From assembly GCA_038380795.1 (NCBI GenBank), contig CM076264.1, positions 11,720,001-11,784,000 on the forward strand: a stretch of DNA of 64,000 nucleotides, in the 5' to 3' direction. Under the pieces are notes generated by a model. That model was not told the origin of the DNA. It searched no databases and was given only the letters and a program-made list of their open reading frames with translations. This stretch comes from Pyrocephalus nanus (lineage: Eukaryota > Chordata > Aves > Passeriformes > Tyrannidae). Of this stretch, positions 14,101 to 26,100 are shown one piece after another. Numbering within the stretch: the first letter of the stretch is position 1; each line of letters starts with the position of its first letter. The position numbers were made by a program, and so were the translations under genes.

Positions 14101-17100
14101 TCACTGAGGGTTTTATCTTAGCAACACACACACACACACACACACTGCCTCACTCAAATTTTATCAAGTGCATTACTGTGAGTTTTCCACTGTTGTGAAG
14201 AGCAGATATGATGACACATCAGAATGGTAATATATTTCCATTTTAGTAGTTGAGTTCTTCATGCAAAAAACTCCTTCCAGATAAACCTTTGGGAAAATAA
14301 AACTGCAGTTTCTTTTGAACTAAAGTGGGATAAAACTCTTGTTTAAGTGGACCCTTACCTAACTAGAACAACTGTGTGCTTTATATTCTTCTGTGCTGCT
14401 TTTTCAGCTTTCAAGTTCTTGTAGCAGCTTCTATTATCAGATTGTTTCTGCTTATGTAAATGTACTGCAGTGCTCTTCTGCTACAAATGAGTGCACAGAA
14501 AGTATCGAGTTGGCCAGTAGGTTCAATAAATCTTTGGCAGACACAGAAAGGGAGGAAATGGAACATAAAATATTTACCTTCTGGGTATTGCTCCATTAAA
14601 TATTGGGGTTTTTTTTAATATGCCATTGGTTCAAGAATTTGTATTGAAGACCACTGGTGCTTCTCTAAGAGATGGTGTTACCACAGAGATCAGGTGTGTT
14701 GGGGCAAGGTATTGTGAGGGCACATCTCATGTTCTGTTGGAAGATGGTGCTGTATCTCTTTTTATTGGTTACAGATTGCTGCGAAAGTAGTGTTTGCACT
14801 GCCTCCAAGTAACAATTGCTCTTTGGTAGCTATGAGAACTATCACCTTTGCCTTTCAGATGAGCATTAGCTTTAGCTCAGTTGTTTTGGTGTGGGCCAGG
14901 GAAGTTTGTTCAGTGCTAAAAATGCATTTGACAAAGAAATAATGCAGTGAAACTGGCAGATAAAGTTATTTTGTTGTCAAATATATGTGTTTAGCATCTC
15001 CTCTGCTTTCCTTTGGTTTAAGGGCTTAAAGCTTACAGGCAGTACAGTTTGACAAGAGTAGAAAATGGAGGGCTTGGTGATGGCAGGGCCCCTTCTCTGG
15101 CATATAGCCTGCTCTTCCCTTTGCTGTTCTGTTTTGTGCACCTGACATGAAACAGATACTCACTTGCTTCTGGTTCTGCTGTCTTTGAAGAATAATGTAT
15201 CAGGCAGCAAGCAAGGACCTGGCCGTCTGTCCATCGGCAGTGACTGTAGGGTGTGATGTCTTCACAGCTCTCATACAGCAGCTGACATTCAGGGCAATTT
15301 ATCAAATCATTCATACTCTCCAAATTTTTACACTTATGTAGAAGTAGTGACTGACAGGGGACTGAGTTATGAAAAATCATTAACCCAGGTAAACTGAATG
15401 TAGGTAATAGGTCTAAAATTTACTGAAGTACATGCACATTTTTTTGAGGGGGGTACTAGTGGAGCCCAGCCGTGAGAGGTGTAGGCCCTTTGGTCTTACC
15501 AGCTGGAGGAGTAGCCAGGGCCAGGAGCCATAGTGAGCTATCACATACACCATGTCTTTTCCCACTGGATTTTAGAAGAGCTTTGCTTTAGAAAATGGAT
15601 TAAAAATAATAACAAAAAGAAATGTGTATATATATATATATATAGCCTTGAGATTACACTACAGGTTCACATAGTTTCATTTTCTAGCTCACAGCTGCTT
15701 CTGTAAATAGAGGGAGCTTCCAGTACTTTCTGAAAAATAAAACTGCAGTTTTGAACCATATTCAAAACATGGTGTTGGCTCCCTGCCCCAATAACTTAAA
15801 TCAAAGCACTTTACTTTTTCTTTAGAGAAGCATACCAAAAGGTAAGTGATGTTCTGCTTGGAACAAAATGGAGAGTGTTTGGCAGGTACTTTTCTGCATT
15901 CACCTGTAATTGAATGACCAAACAAAAATTTTTTTTAATTTTATTTTTTTTTTCAGGGTGCTATTTCTTTAGTTAAACAGAACCCTTGTCTGTATTGATT
16001 TTTGTATTTCTGCTTTTTGGCCGCTTTAGCTTGCCACGGTTGCATGTAGTCATGATGTTAATTTGGAAACGTGTTTGCTAGCAAAAGGCTTCGAGCAGAA
16101 GAAATATTGCATCCATCCATGCAGTTGGTTCGTACTCACTGAATTGCTCAAAGACTGTGAAGGGTTCTGTCACAGAGCAGTTGTGGCATTTGTTGTGACA
16201 ATGACATGTTCCTTCCTCAAAACACTATTTATCCAGGAAGAGTAGGGGAAATTAAAGGTGCCCAAACATGGTGGGGCAGCCAAGGCAACAAAAACCACCA
16301 GGTTCTCTTCTGTTCAACCTCTTTTAAGGAAAAGGTGCTTGGTCAAAAACTAAAGGAAAAAGGTGTGAATTCTTTTTTATAGTTCAGCAGGAAGCCTTTG
16401 AATGATGCAGCATTTGAGATGGGGGTGTCTGTGAACCTCTGGGCATGCTAGTGACCCCCTCCTGCCCCAGGGTTTATTTCCTGGACTAGGGGGATGGAGT
16501 ATGTCATCTTAAACTAAGACTTTAAGACAAAACATCTAGAAAATCAGATTTTTTTTAAAAAAATTAACTGTTTTGGAGCCCTACAGAAGGAGTCCTTATA
16601 GCTGTGTGGCATCATCTCATCTGTAAAGTTGAAATCTGTGCTTGTCATCTTGACTGATAAAATATAGTTTTTCAATATCTGAATCAAACTGTTAAGTCAG
16701 CGATGGAATTGGGGATGGTGGAATTTACTTCTTCAAAGTCTCGGTTTGATGCCCAGCTTATATTAACTTGGTAAATTCTTTTTTCTGAGGCCACTTCTAC
16801 CAAAGTGGGTTTTTTAAGGTTCTGAAAAGAACTGTATGAACCATGGGCATATGGCTGAATTAACAATTCATAACCATGATGAAATGAAGTTAAAAAATTA
16901 ATTTCATTCAATTGAATGTAATATTGGAATGTAATGCATGAATGAACATAAATGTAATTTTAGTCATGCTTTTGATCCATAGTACTTAAAAACACCTTAT
17001 GAGAGAGTTCCATTTAGCACAGATTCTAGTTCAGAGTCACAGGGAGCTGAGATAGAATGATAGCAGATGCTGACAGAGGCAATACAAAATCTGGGAATCC

Positions 17101-20100
17101 CAGTTTAAAGCATGGGTTTTGGGTAGGATTGCACAGATTATTTTGCTGAAACAACCAATAACCAGTGTAGGGCATTTTCACTTTTTTTTTTTTTTTTTAA
17201 AGGCTCATATTTCAACAAAAATATATCAGCATTTAATCTGAGATGCTTCCTACAACTTAAGTCCATATGATTGCCTTTAAAAGAGGCTGCTGCTTGGCTC
17301 TGGCAATTTTCAGCCCAGCATGTGGTGAACTTGGATTTAGAGACAGTGAGTGATGCCCACATTTCTTTTCATGCCAAGAAAATACCCAGTTGCAGCTTGA
17401 AAACAAGAAAACAAACAAACAAAAGAAACCTAGGGAAAGGAAGAAAATTCTCATGGAGCTGGGAATTGTGATTGTTTTTAAAAACGTTAAAAATTTTATC
17501 TGGTTGTTTTTCTCATAGTTTTTTCTCATTTAAGATGTTAAAAGACAATTTCTGTGGTTAAACCACAAATATGTGGATTGCTTCTAAAAATGTGGCTGTA
17601 TCTTGGCCATGACTCCTCATGAGCATCTCCCAAATGGATTAACTTCATAGAAAATTCCAGTTTTCTTTATGTAAGACTATAGACCCACTTTGAAAAGGTA
17701 TTTGTGTCCAGAGCTTTCCCGTGGCAGGAAGCACCTGCCACATTCTGGTCCCCAGAGGACCCGCTGTGATGCTCCTGGATGACCAGCATAATCACCCATT
17801 GTTGTAGTGCAGTAATGGTGCTGTAAAAATCCCAAGTAAAGTAGGTAGTTGTTAAGGAAATTAAGAATCCTCATTAATCATGGAGGCAGTTATAAATAGC
17901 CTAATGAACAGTTTCCTTGTTAGACAGTCAGACATGTAAATATTTGAGTTGGACAATGTGAACGTGTTACATGTCCTGATAAAGGGGGAGCATCACACCA
18001 GCCTGAAATAAAACTTCAGAGAAACAGTTAAAGCATTTCTGAATACAGGAGCTGACAATTCTTTTAAAATAATAAATAATAATAAAAACTAGAAGCTTGC
18101 AATACTGCAGTGTTCTACACTATCGTAATTGTCTTGCATGTTCTTTAATAGAGGTTCACTTATGTTCTCAGGCTTTAGGACAAGTAGGCATTGAAAAAAA
18201 TGTGAACGGTGATTTTAATAAGCAGCAAGAACTGAACTAAAGATCTGTTAAAAAAGAAACTGTAATTTTTGTGATGACTTTTTTGAAGAGAAGTATTGTT
18301 CATTTTGCTTTTAAGAAATCCAGGCATTTAATCCTTCATTTTTCTCTTGGAAACTCCTGTTCATTCTTTTTAGGAATTCTAAAAAATTCAGTTTTGGAGG
18401 GATGTTTTGGTGCTTCCTCAGAGTTCCTAAAACAAGTTGAATACAAATTTATTGAATTATGTTTTTCTTCTTTGATCCCCCCACAAGCTCCAAAGGCTTC
18501 CATTTAGCTGAAAATTAAACTTCCTCTGTGCCTTTACAAATTATTTCTACAAGTCTAGTTTTTATTTCATAGCTTGAAATGAAGTTTACATAACTCCTTG
18601 CTACGATACTCCAGTCCTTAACTTGCAGCTGTGATTTGTCTTACAAACCTTTGAAACAATAAATAATTTCAGTAAAGATTTCGTTTGGATGGCTGCATTG
18701 CAGCTGCAAAGGAAGCTCCACTTTGCTGGACACAATGGCTTTAAGAGAATCAAACACACGAGTGTTCTAAAGACAAGCTGCAATACTTGCTCTGGTACTA
18801 CCAGTAGAGATGGTAGTTTTTAACTCCAAAGATACTAGGGAGAGCAGGAACAAGTGAATAAGGGTAATAACACCCTATATTTTTTTTCCCCTCCATGGAA
18901 TTTTTCTTGTCTTCCTTGTGTGCTTTTTGTTTTCTTTTAGGAAAACATAGTTTTTGATGCACATATTGTCATGCTGTTCCATTGGCTTTTTTATTCAGAC
19001 AATGTTAGGCTTTACTTTCCCAGTGAACAAGTTAAATTCCATTACTTTGTCCATGTTTTGTTTTTGAAGTCCCTTGTACTTAATGAATCTTAGTGCAGCT
19101 TTGAACTGCTAATCAATAAACACTCCAGAACACTGTACTTTGTTATTGAATGCTTTTAGTTCATTATGCTTTGGGGGCTATTAAAACACAGACATGTAGA
19201 GTTACTCACAAATTAGAGCAGTCAAATAGTATTTTGATGATTAATAGCTTTGGTATTCTCTGAATAGTTTCATGGCATTTGGCAAATATTTTAGGAATGC
19301 CAGTGAACCTTAGCTGTCACCTCCAGTTTGATTTCTTCATAATCAGATTTTTTTTTTCCAATTCATTCTTAATTTCTGGAGCATTCAAAGTACCAGTTCT
19401 CTGAGAAAAGTTATTTTGAGAAGGTAAAGATGTCTACGAAAACTGGAAAGCCTCTCTTTAGGTGACTGCTTTTTATATTTCATAATATTGAAGAATAAGT
19501 TTGGTTTTGCTGTCCTAAAGAGACTGTAGTTATCACCATTCACATCACATCACTGACCAGAACAAAGCACGTGACTGATGGTGGATATTACTATGGAAAT
19601 CTGTTTGAATGTTGTATAACTAAATACATGTTTCTAATTAGAAGTACCTTGGCAGGAAATAGTCTTATAAAAACAGAGATAAAAAAGCAGATTCAGGATA
19701 TTTGTAGAGCTCTGTACTGAAGACCATGTACTTGGGAATCAGAGTTCACTGGGGTGAGGAAGAGGAAGAGAAGGAAAGCGGGAGTTTATTCTGCAGAATT
19801 GAAAACCAAATAATAAATCCTGTGGGAGTAACAGTGAGTGTCAGCCTTGTTTTCCAAGGAAAAATCCACAGTGATTTTAAGTACAGGGATTATTTGACCT
19901 CAGTGCAGATTTCGGTTTCCTCTAATTACAAAGAAAAGGGGGAAAGATGTGTATTTTTTAATGGGAACAAGAAACTGCTGTTAGTTATTTCTCTCTGAAA
20001 GTACTTTTGTGGATGCAGGGCACTAATGTGGCTGGTTTTTCTTTTGCTCTCCCCCTCGTATTCCAAGTAGAGCACTGCTCTAACATTCCTACATCTGATC

Positions 20101-23100
20101 TCCTTGTCTCATGAGAATTACTCCCATTGGCCAGGAAACAGCATTAACAGATCACACATTTCTTAAATTTTATGTCATTTTAGTGTATTTACCTTCAAAC
20201 TTTAAACCCTAAATAGCTGGTATTTAAATTGAGATTTGGCCTCTTTTGTGAGGATGTTTGCAATTTCCTGATGTAAAATCCCTCGCCAGCAAGCCATGGA
20301 GTGAGCAGCCAGTCGGGGAAAAAGTGTCCTTAACAGAAGTCATATTCAGTACTGCTGCTTCAAGGCAATAGCCTGAAAACAAATGAGGCTCTTCAGTGTT
20401 ATGTCCACAAAAACGTTGGGACCCACCTACACCGATGCAGGAATTTTGTTGCAGTGGGACCCATTTTTTCCCCTCAACACTATATATATTCCAAGTGTTT
20501 CATGGAAAACAACAAGGTAATGCATTAGCTGATGCAAAACCCAAAAAGTTTTTCAGTTGCAACCGTTATTTGAAACAAAATCAAACATGTAAAATGAACT
20601 CTTCTCCTGATGACTTCTCAGACAAAGGCAGCATTGACATGCACCGAAATGCCAGGAGCAGAATTCATGCGTCTGAGTGCGCTCCAATGCTGGAGCCACC
20701 ATCGCCTGCTCTGCCTGGCAGTTTGTACAAGCAGCCATTTGTTAGCAAAATAGACTTCATTAGTGATTTTTCAGCTCAGAGTGCCCTTGCACACTGTTCG
20801 TCTGATAGAACGTGCAGAAGCTGAGCTTCTCTCTCCTCCGGTTGTAGCATTTTGCATTTCGCAGGTGGTGACTTGACTGAACAGTGAAAACATCTAATTT
20901 TCACTTCTTGTTTGGTTGGTTTCACTTGACATAATTTATTTAGGTTTTTTTTTCCCCTTGTAGGTTTGCATCCAGTGGTGTCGCAACATAATTTATTTCC
21001 TTTTCAGTTAAAAAAAATAAAATTACATAAATAAAAGCACCCTTTTTTGTTGTTTTGTTTTGTTGTTTTTGTTTTTTTTTTTACCCTGGATTTATCTTTC
21101 CCAGAATAGGTGTGTAAGTTAAAAGTGTTGTTTTTTTGTGAGTGCCTGAACATGAGGTGAAGTAAATCTGGGCCTGTGGGAACCACAGGAAATGCGTTCC
21201 TCAGTATTGCTGGCTTTCCATAGAGCCCTACCGTCCTTCCACCTTCACTGTGCTGATTTGAAGAACAGCCCTGTGACACTTACCTTTAGTGATTATTTGG
21301 GGATAGATGAGGGAGATCAGTGTGCTGGATGAGGCACTTTCCCCTCCGCATTATATTCAGCTTGTTGCTTCTCAGAGGTGCTCTTGGGGAAAATTCTGTC
21401 TTTTGAAAGCAGTAAAGGATATTATTAAGGCTTTCAGTGCCCTAGCTCGTGTCACTTATCTCCTTAAATGGGCAAAAATGGGGTATAAGAATTCTGCACT
21501 TAGACAAATACATAATCTCAGTTTTGTGATTTTGATCTCCCCCCCCCCCCCCTTTCTCTCCCCTTTTGCTTTGCCTCATTTCAGGTCTTTCCTGTTACAC
21601 AGTATAAGCTCCTCAACAGAGATTAGGCCTTTTGGGTTTTTGCTTTGTAGGGAGGAAAAAGAAAACACCCTGCCCAAAAATTTTAATTCTCTGTGACATA
21701 TTAAGCTCGAGGAATTGCATTATCCTGGCTGGTTGGTAGCAGCAAGCTGTTTTGCCATGACATTTATTGAGGTTGAACAGTCTTCCAGCAGCAAGAGATG
21801 AAAGCTCAGTGAGCTTTGTATGTTTTTGTCTGTTGTGGAAGCGAAGTTTTATAGTGACCTGTACTTAATTATATAGCTCTTCTGAAAATCTTGGAGTGGT
21901 TTGTAAGTGCCAAATTAAGTGTGAAGCAGGCAGTTACATAATATCCATGTTTTACAAATAGGGCTAATCATAGTTCAGGAAGATTGGCTGCACGAGACCA
22001 CGTAGCATCATTAACAGAAATAATGACTCAAAGCCATGAATTCCTTGAGCTTATCTCTATATTACGAGTTTCAAGCACTTCAGTCTGTTTGGTTATGAGA
22101 GTAGAGGTTATAAAGTACACACTGCTTAAATAATTTCATTAACTCTCTTGCCTCTGCTGGTTTTCTCACTGTTCTTACGATCTGTGCTCATATGTCAATT
22201 GATTGGCATTTTAAGTTGAGTTGTATTGGGCCAGATTTCTTTTAAAACTGTGGAACGCAAAATTAATGTCATCAGGTAATGATATTCACCATCAAATTGC
22301 TCTTAAAAGAGGTGTTTGCATTTGAACTCCTGCATTTGTTCAATCGATTTTAAGATCCTGGTCTTTTTACAGAGGCCAGCTTTTATCAGAGAGTTGTAGG
22401 CAAGGTACTTAAGAGTATTGGTTCAGCTCAGAATTAAGTACACCAACATGTTGGGTCGTGCTTTTGACTTGGCTCCAGTCAACTGTACAGGAATACTTTG
22501 TGTTCCACTTTGCAATCCATGTCTTTGGTCAGTATTGCCCAACTGCTCACCCTTTCCATTGGCACACTGAGCCATTTAAGGGAGCATCTGATTTTGAAAT
22601 TGGGAAACAACTGTCTGTGTCAAAATAATTCCATGTCCTTTTCTTAAGGAAGTTGCTATGCAGCACTCCTAGTAAATAAATAAATTTTATCTTACCTGCA
22701 GGGTCTCTCAGAAGCACTGTGTAGAAGTTAGGATACAGTATAAAACCTTTGTGTTTATACAACCTTTCCTGTTGTTACTTGATTATTCCCAATACTTCAG
22801 TGATAACACTAATAGAGCACTTCATATGCAAAACCCTTGGGGTAGAGATTTGCAAACTTCTTGTGTTTGTTGCCAAGTTTACTTTTTTACAAAGCGTTCT
22901 CACTGATTGCTGGGAGCACCAGCCCACATCTGAGTCTGTACCAGTCCTTTTCCATTTTGTGCTTTAGGGTGATTTTCTAACATAATCAGACCTAAACTTT
23001 TCATTTGGTTTATTGTAAATATTTACCTTTCAAAGGGCTTCTTGGTGGACCACTTGAAGGCACTCATCATTTTTAACAGTAACACCTTGTCAGATAGACT

Positions 23101-26100
23101 GTAATGGAAGCTTAGGGCTATTACACATTGTTGATCATGTTTGTTTAAAATGCGACCTGAAACACCTGCAGGGTTTGGCTAAAAAATATCCTTGGGAGGG
23201 GGGTTCCACTGCTTTCTGTAGGGAGCTTATTGGTATTTTCATGACAGGGATCATTTGTGGTAGAGGTTGGGGTGTGCTGTGGGGGTGGGGGACAGTATGC
23301 AGGCTGGAACCTTGGAAAGAAAATCCCACTGTGCCTGCAGGGCCAGAGAGGTGTTCTTTGGTACAGACAGATGGAGACCTCTAGGGAACAACTTTAACAA
23401 ATGCATTGCTGAAAAAGATTCTTGGGGCATTTCAAGTGCGAGATGCCCGGTGCAAGGGGGACCTCCCAAGAGTATCACGATTTCCAAAGCAATATTGTGA
23501 CCAAGGAGGATTTAATTTCCCTGAGGGTACCTCAGCTTGCATCTGAAACATGACTGTTCCCCTTTCATGCTCGATACTCCTCAAATACAGATTACTTTTT
23601 TTTATGAAACCATTTAATAGTACTGATTATTTACAGTATTTGTTGATGCACTTTTTAGCCTTTTTGTACACCTTTTACGCTTGCCTCCAACATATAACTT
23701 GCATGCAGTGTTTTCTTTGTTTCTGGTTTGCTGCTTAAGCCCTTAGTGTGAGCCCCAGCTAGACTGTAAAACTCTCCTTGAGCAGCTTGCTTATGCTTGT
23801 GGCATTAACCTTTCTGCAGGGGGTTGTGCTGTTTGTTTACAAAATTCCAATTTTCCACTTAAAAATAGAATATTATTAAGAAGAGTCTTCTTTTTACCAA
23901 TTAGGTCAAAGTCCTAAAATTTTAAGACCTAAACCACATGGTTTAGAGCGAACTGATTCACAAACCATAGGTGACTTTACTACAAGAAGAAAGGGTATGT
24001 ACTTTAGCACTGTATGTATATGGAGCTTTATAAAAATAAGTGAAGCAAAAAATTAAAAAAACTGTTATTCTAGAATAACTCTTGCATAGTCTTTTTACTT
24101 CTATTATAGTCTAAGGTCATGGATGCATTTTCCATGCCAAGCAACAGATTTCCTTGATAAGTGCATGAAAACATTGCCTTGATATTGACATGGGTGTTCT
24201 GATCTCTTAAGTTGTAGCTTTTCATATTTTGGATTTACTTTTGTCTGTTTGTTTAGAAGCAAGTATATATAACTTGTAACTTATATATAGTAACTTGTAA
24301 CTTACTTGAAATAACTTTTATTAGGCAATAACCTGTCTCCTGCTTTTGGCTAAACACTGAAATGAAGCAAAATATTGATCATCTGACCCTATGCTAGTAC
24401 AGAGATCTGTTTATGCATCTTAATGAGGTTTGCAATTAGTGTGATGAGCTCATCACACTAATTGTTGAAGGTGCCAAGTTGATGCCTTATACAGTCACAA
24501 GAAGTAGAGGAGATTATGAATAATGTTAAAAATTTTACAGCAATATCATTGATCCTTACCTTTGGTTGTTAAAGCCCATTGCGAGTGGATGAAATCTTTC
24601 TGCTGTTCTCGTGGGCTTTGGACAAAGTCCCGGCTCTGTTTCTGTTGGAGCAGTGCCTTGCCCACTGTTTATACCTGCCAGGTAGTCTCAGGCCTTTACA
24701 GAGGAATTGAGCCAAGCTCAAAATCAAGCACAAAGATCAGTTTGTGTCACTCGTGCTTTAGTATCATCTTGCCTATGTCACATTCAGTTCTGCCACTCTT
24801 ATCTCATATGATGCCTTATATCTCTGGATGGATGATTTGTAGTTCCTCTTTGGAGTCTGCAGTGGCAGCTTTTTAACAGCAAGTGAGTGAAAGTGGCAGA
24901 ATTACTGGTGTAGGCTTGATATGCTTGGAGTGTGTAATTTTCACTTCTTAATAGGGAATAGGAGAAAAGTGTTGGGATACCAAAGACTGATAGTCATCTA
25001 GAAAATTTGAATTTGGAGTTCTTAAGTTCAGTATATGATAGCTGACCTTTTAATTATCCCAGTCTGAGGAGTGAATGTATCCATGAAAGTATAATGGTAC
25101 AGTTCTGCTTTTCCCTTGTGAGACAAACACACTGATCTGGCAACTGGTTTCTCTCAGTTCCTCATGTGGTCACTTAGGGCAGCTCTTATGCCACATGAAG
25201 TAGTGCTAGATGCCTGACATTTGATCTTAATGAATCTGCTAATAATGAATCAGCAAACTCACAGAGTGGAGGGCAAGGAGAGGAAGGGGTGATATTATAA
25301 TGACATTGCATTTCATTTTCTAGAAACAGTTTTGGGAAGGATGAAGTTGAGATTCAAACTGCAGTAGCAGTTTGACTCTGTGATTTTTGCTTCTTTTTTT
25401 TCCTTATTTTTTCTAATGTTTAGAAGGGGTGAGATGTACGAGCTAGAGGGAGGGATAATGGTTTTCTCACTAGTAGTCTATTCATGGTTCTGTTCTGAAT
25501 ATGGAATTTGTAAAATGGCACTTGTTTTGAAAATTATATTAGCTCTTATGCATGGCAGAAGCACACCACCACTCTGCTCATTTCTTGATAAGCAGTGCAT
25601 ATGCTGCAAAATTCTTGAATTGTGGTGGATTTTTAAAAATTTATATTTTAATTGTTTTTTCATTGTTGTTGCTTTTCGTTACCTGGAAAGATTAAAAATA
25701 TAAGTTAATATAACATGCATTTCTGAGAACTGAACAGTGTCTCCTTTTCCTAAATAGTGTTTACAATTTAAAATTTACTGTGTAAAAGTTTACTATATAA
25801 AAGTTTTTCCTGGAATGTTCTGTGCTTTAAGATTGTCTGTTCCTTACTTAGCAAAACCAGCTCCACTAGAAATAAAACCTCTGCCTGAATGGGAAGAATT
25901 ACAAGCCCCAGTTCGATCTCCTATCACCAGAAGCTTTGCACGAGAGTAAGTTTCTCAGATTTTCCTTATTCGGATTAATTGGTTTTGTTGACTAGAAAGT
26001 TAATAAATGTGTGTGCATCTGTATGATATTTTTAGCCTGTGAAATACAAATTGAAGTTTCCTTTGGAAGTGTGTTATATGTGCGTGTGTGTGTCTATATA

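Larger units (their letters stand above)
12409..23904 (+). other. GAB1: GAB1 intron 6 (upstream of cassette exon)
   Basis: An 11.5-kb intron, the longest in the window. It contains a CA microsatellite (14125-14145), a TA microsatellite (15627-15644), a T17 run (17182-17198), a T/G-rich tract (21043-21082), a C14 run (21539-21552) and a 142-codon open frame of unknown meaning (20396-20824). No CR1 element was recognised in it. Confidence 0.75.

Noticed and set aside
21307..21696. A 129-codon open frame in GAB1 intron 6
   Set aside because: It runs through a C14 homopolymer and low-complexity sequence, with no similarity to known proteins.
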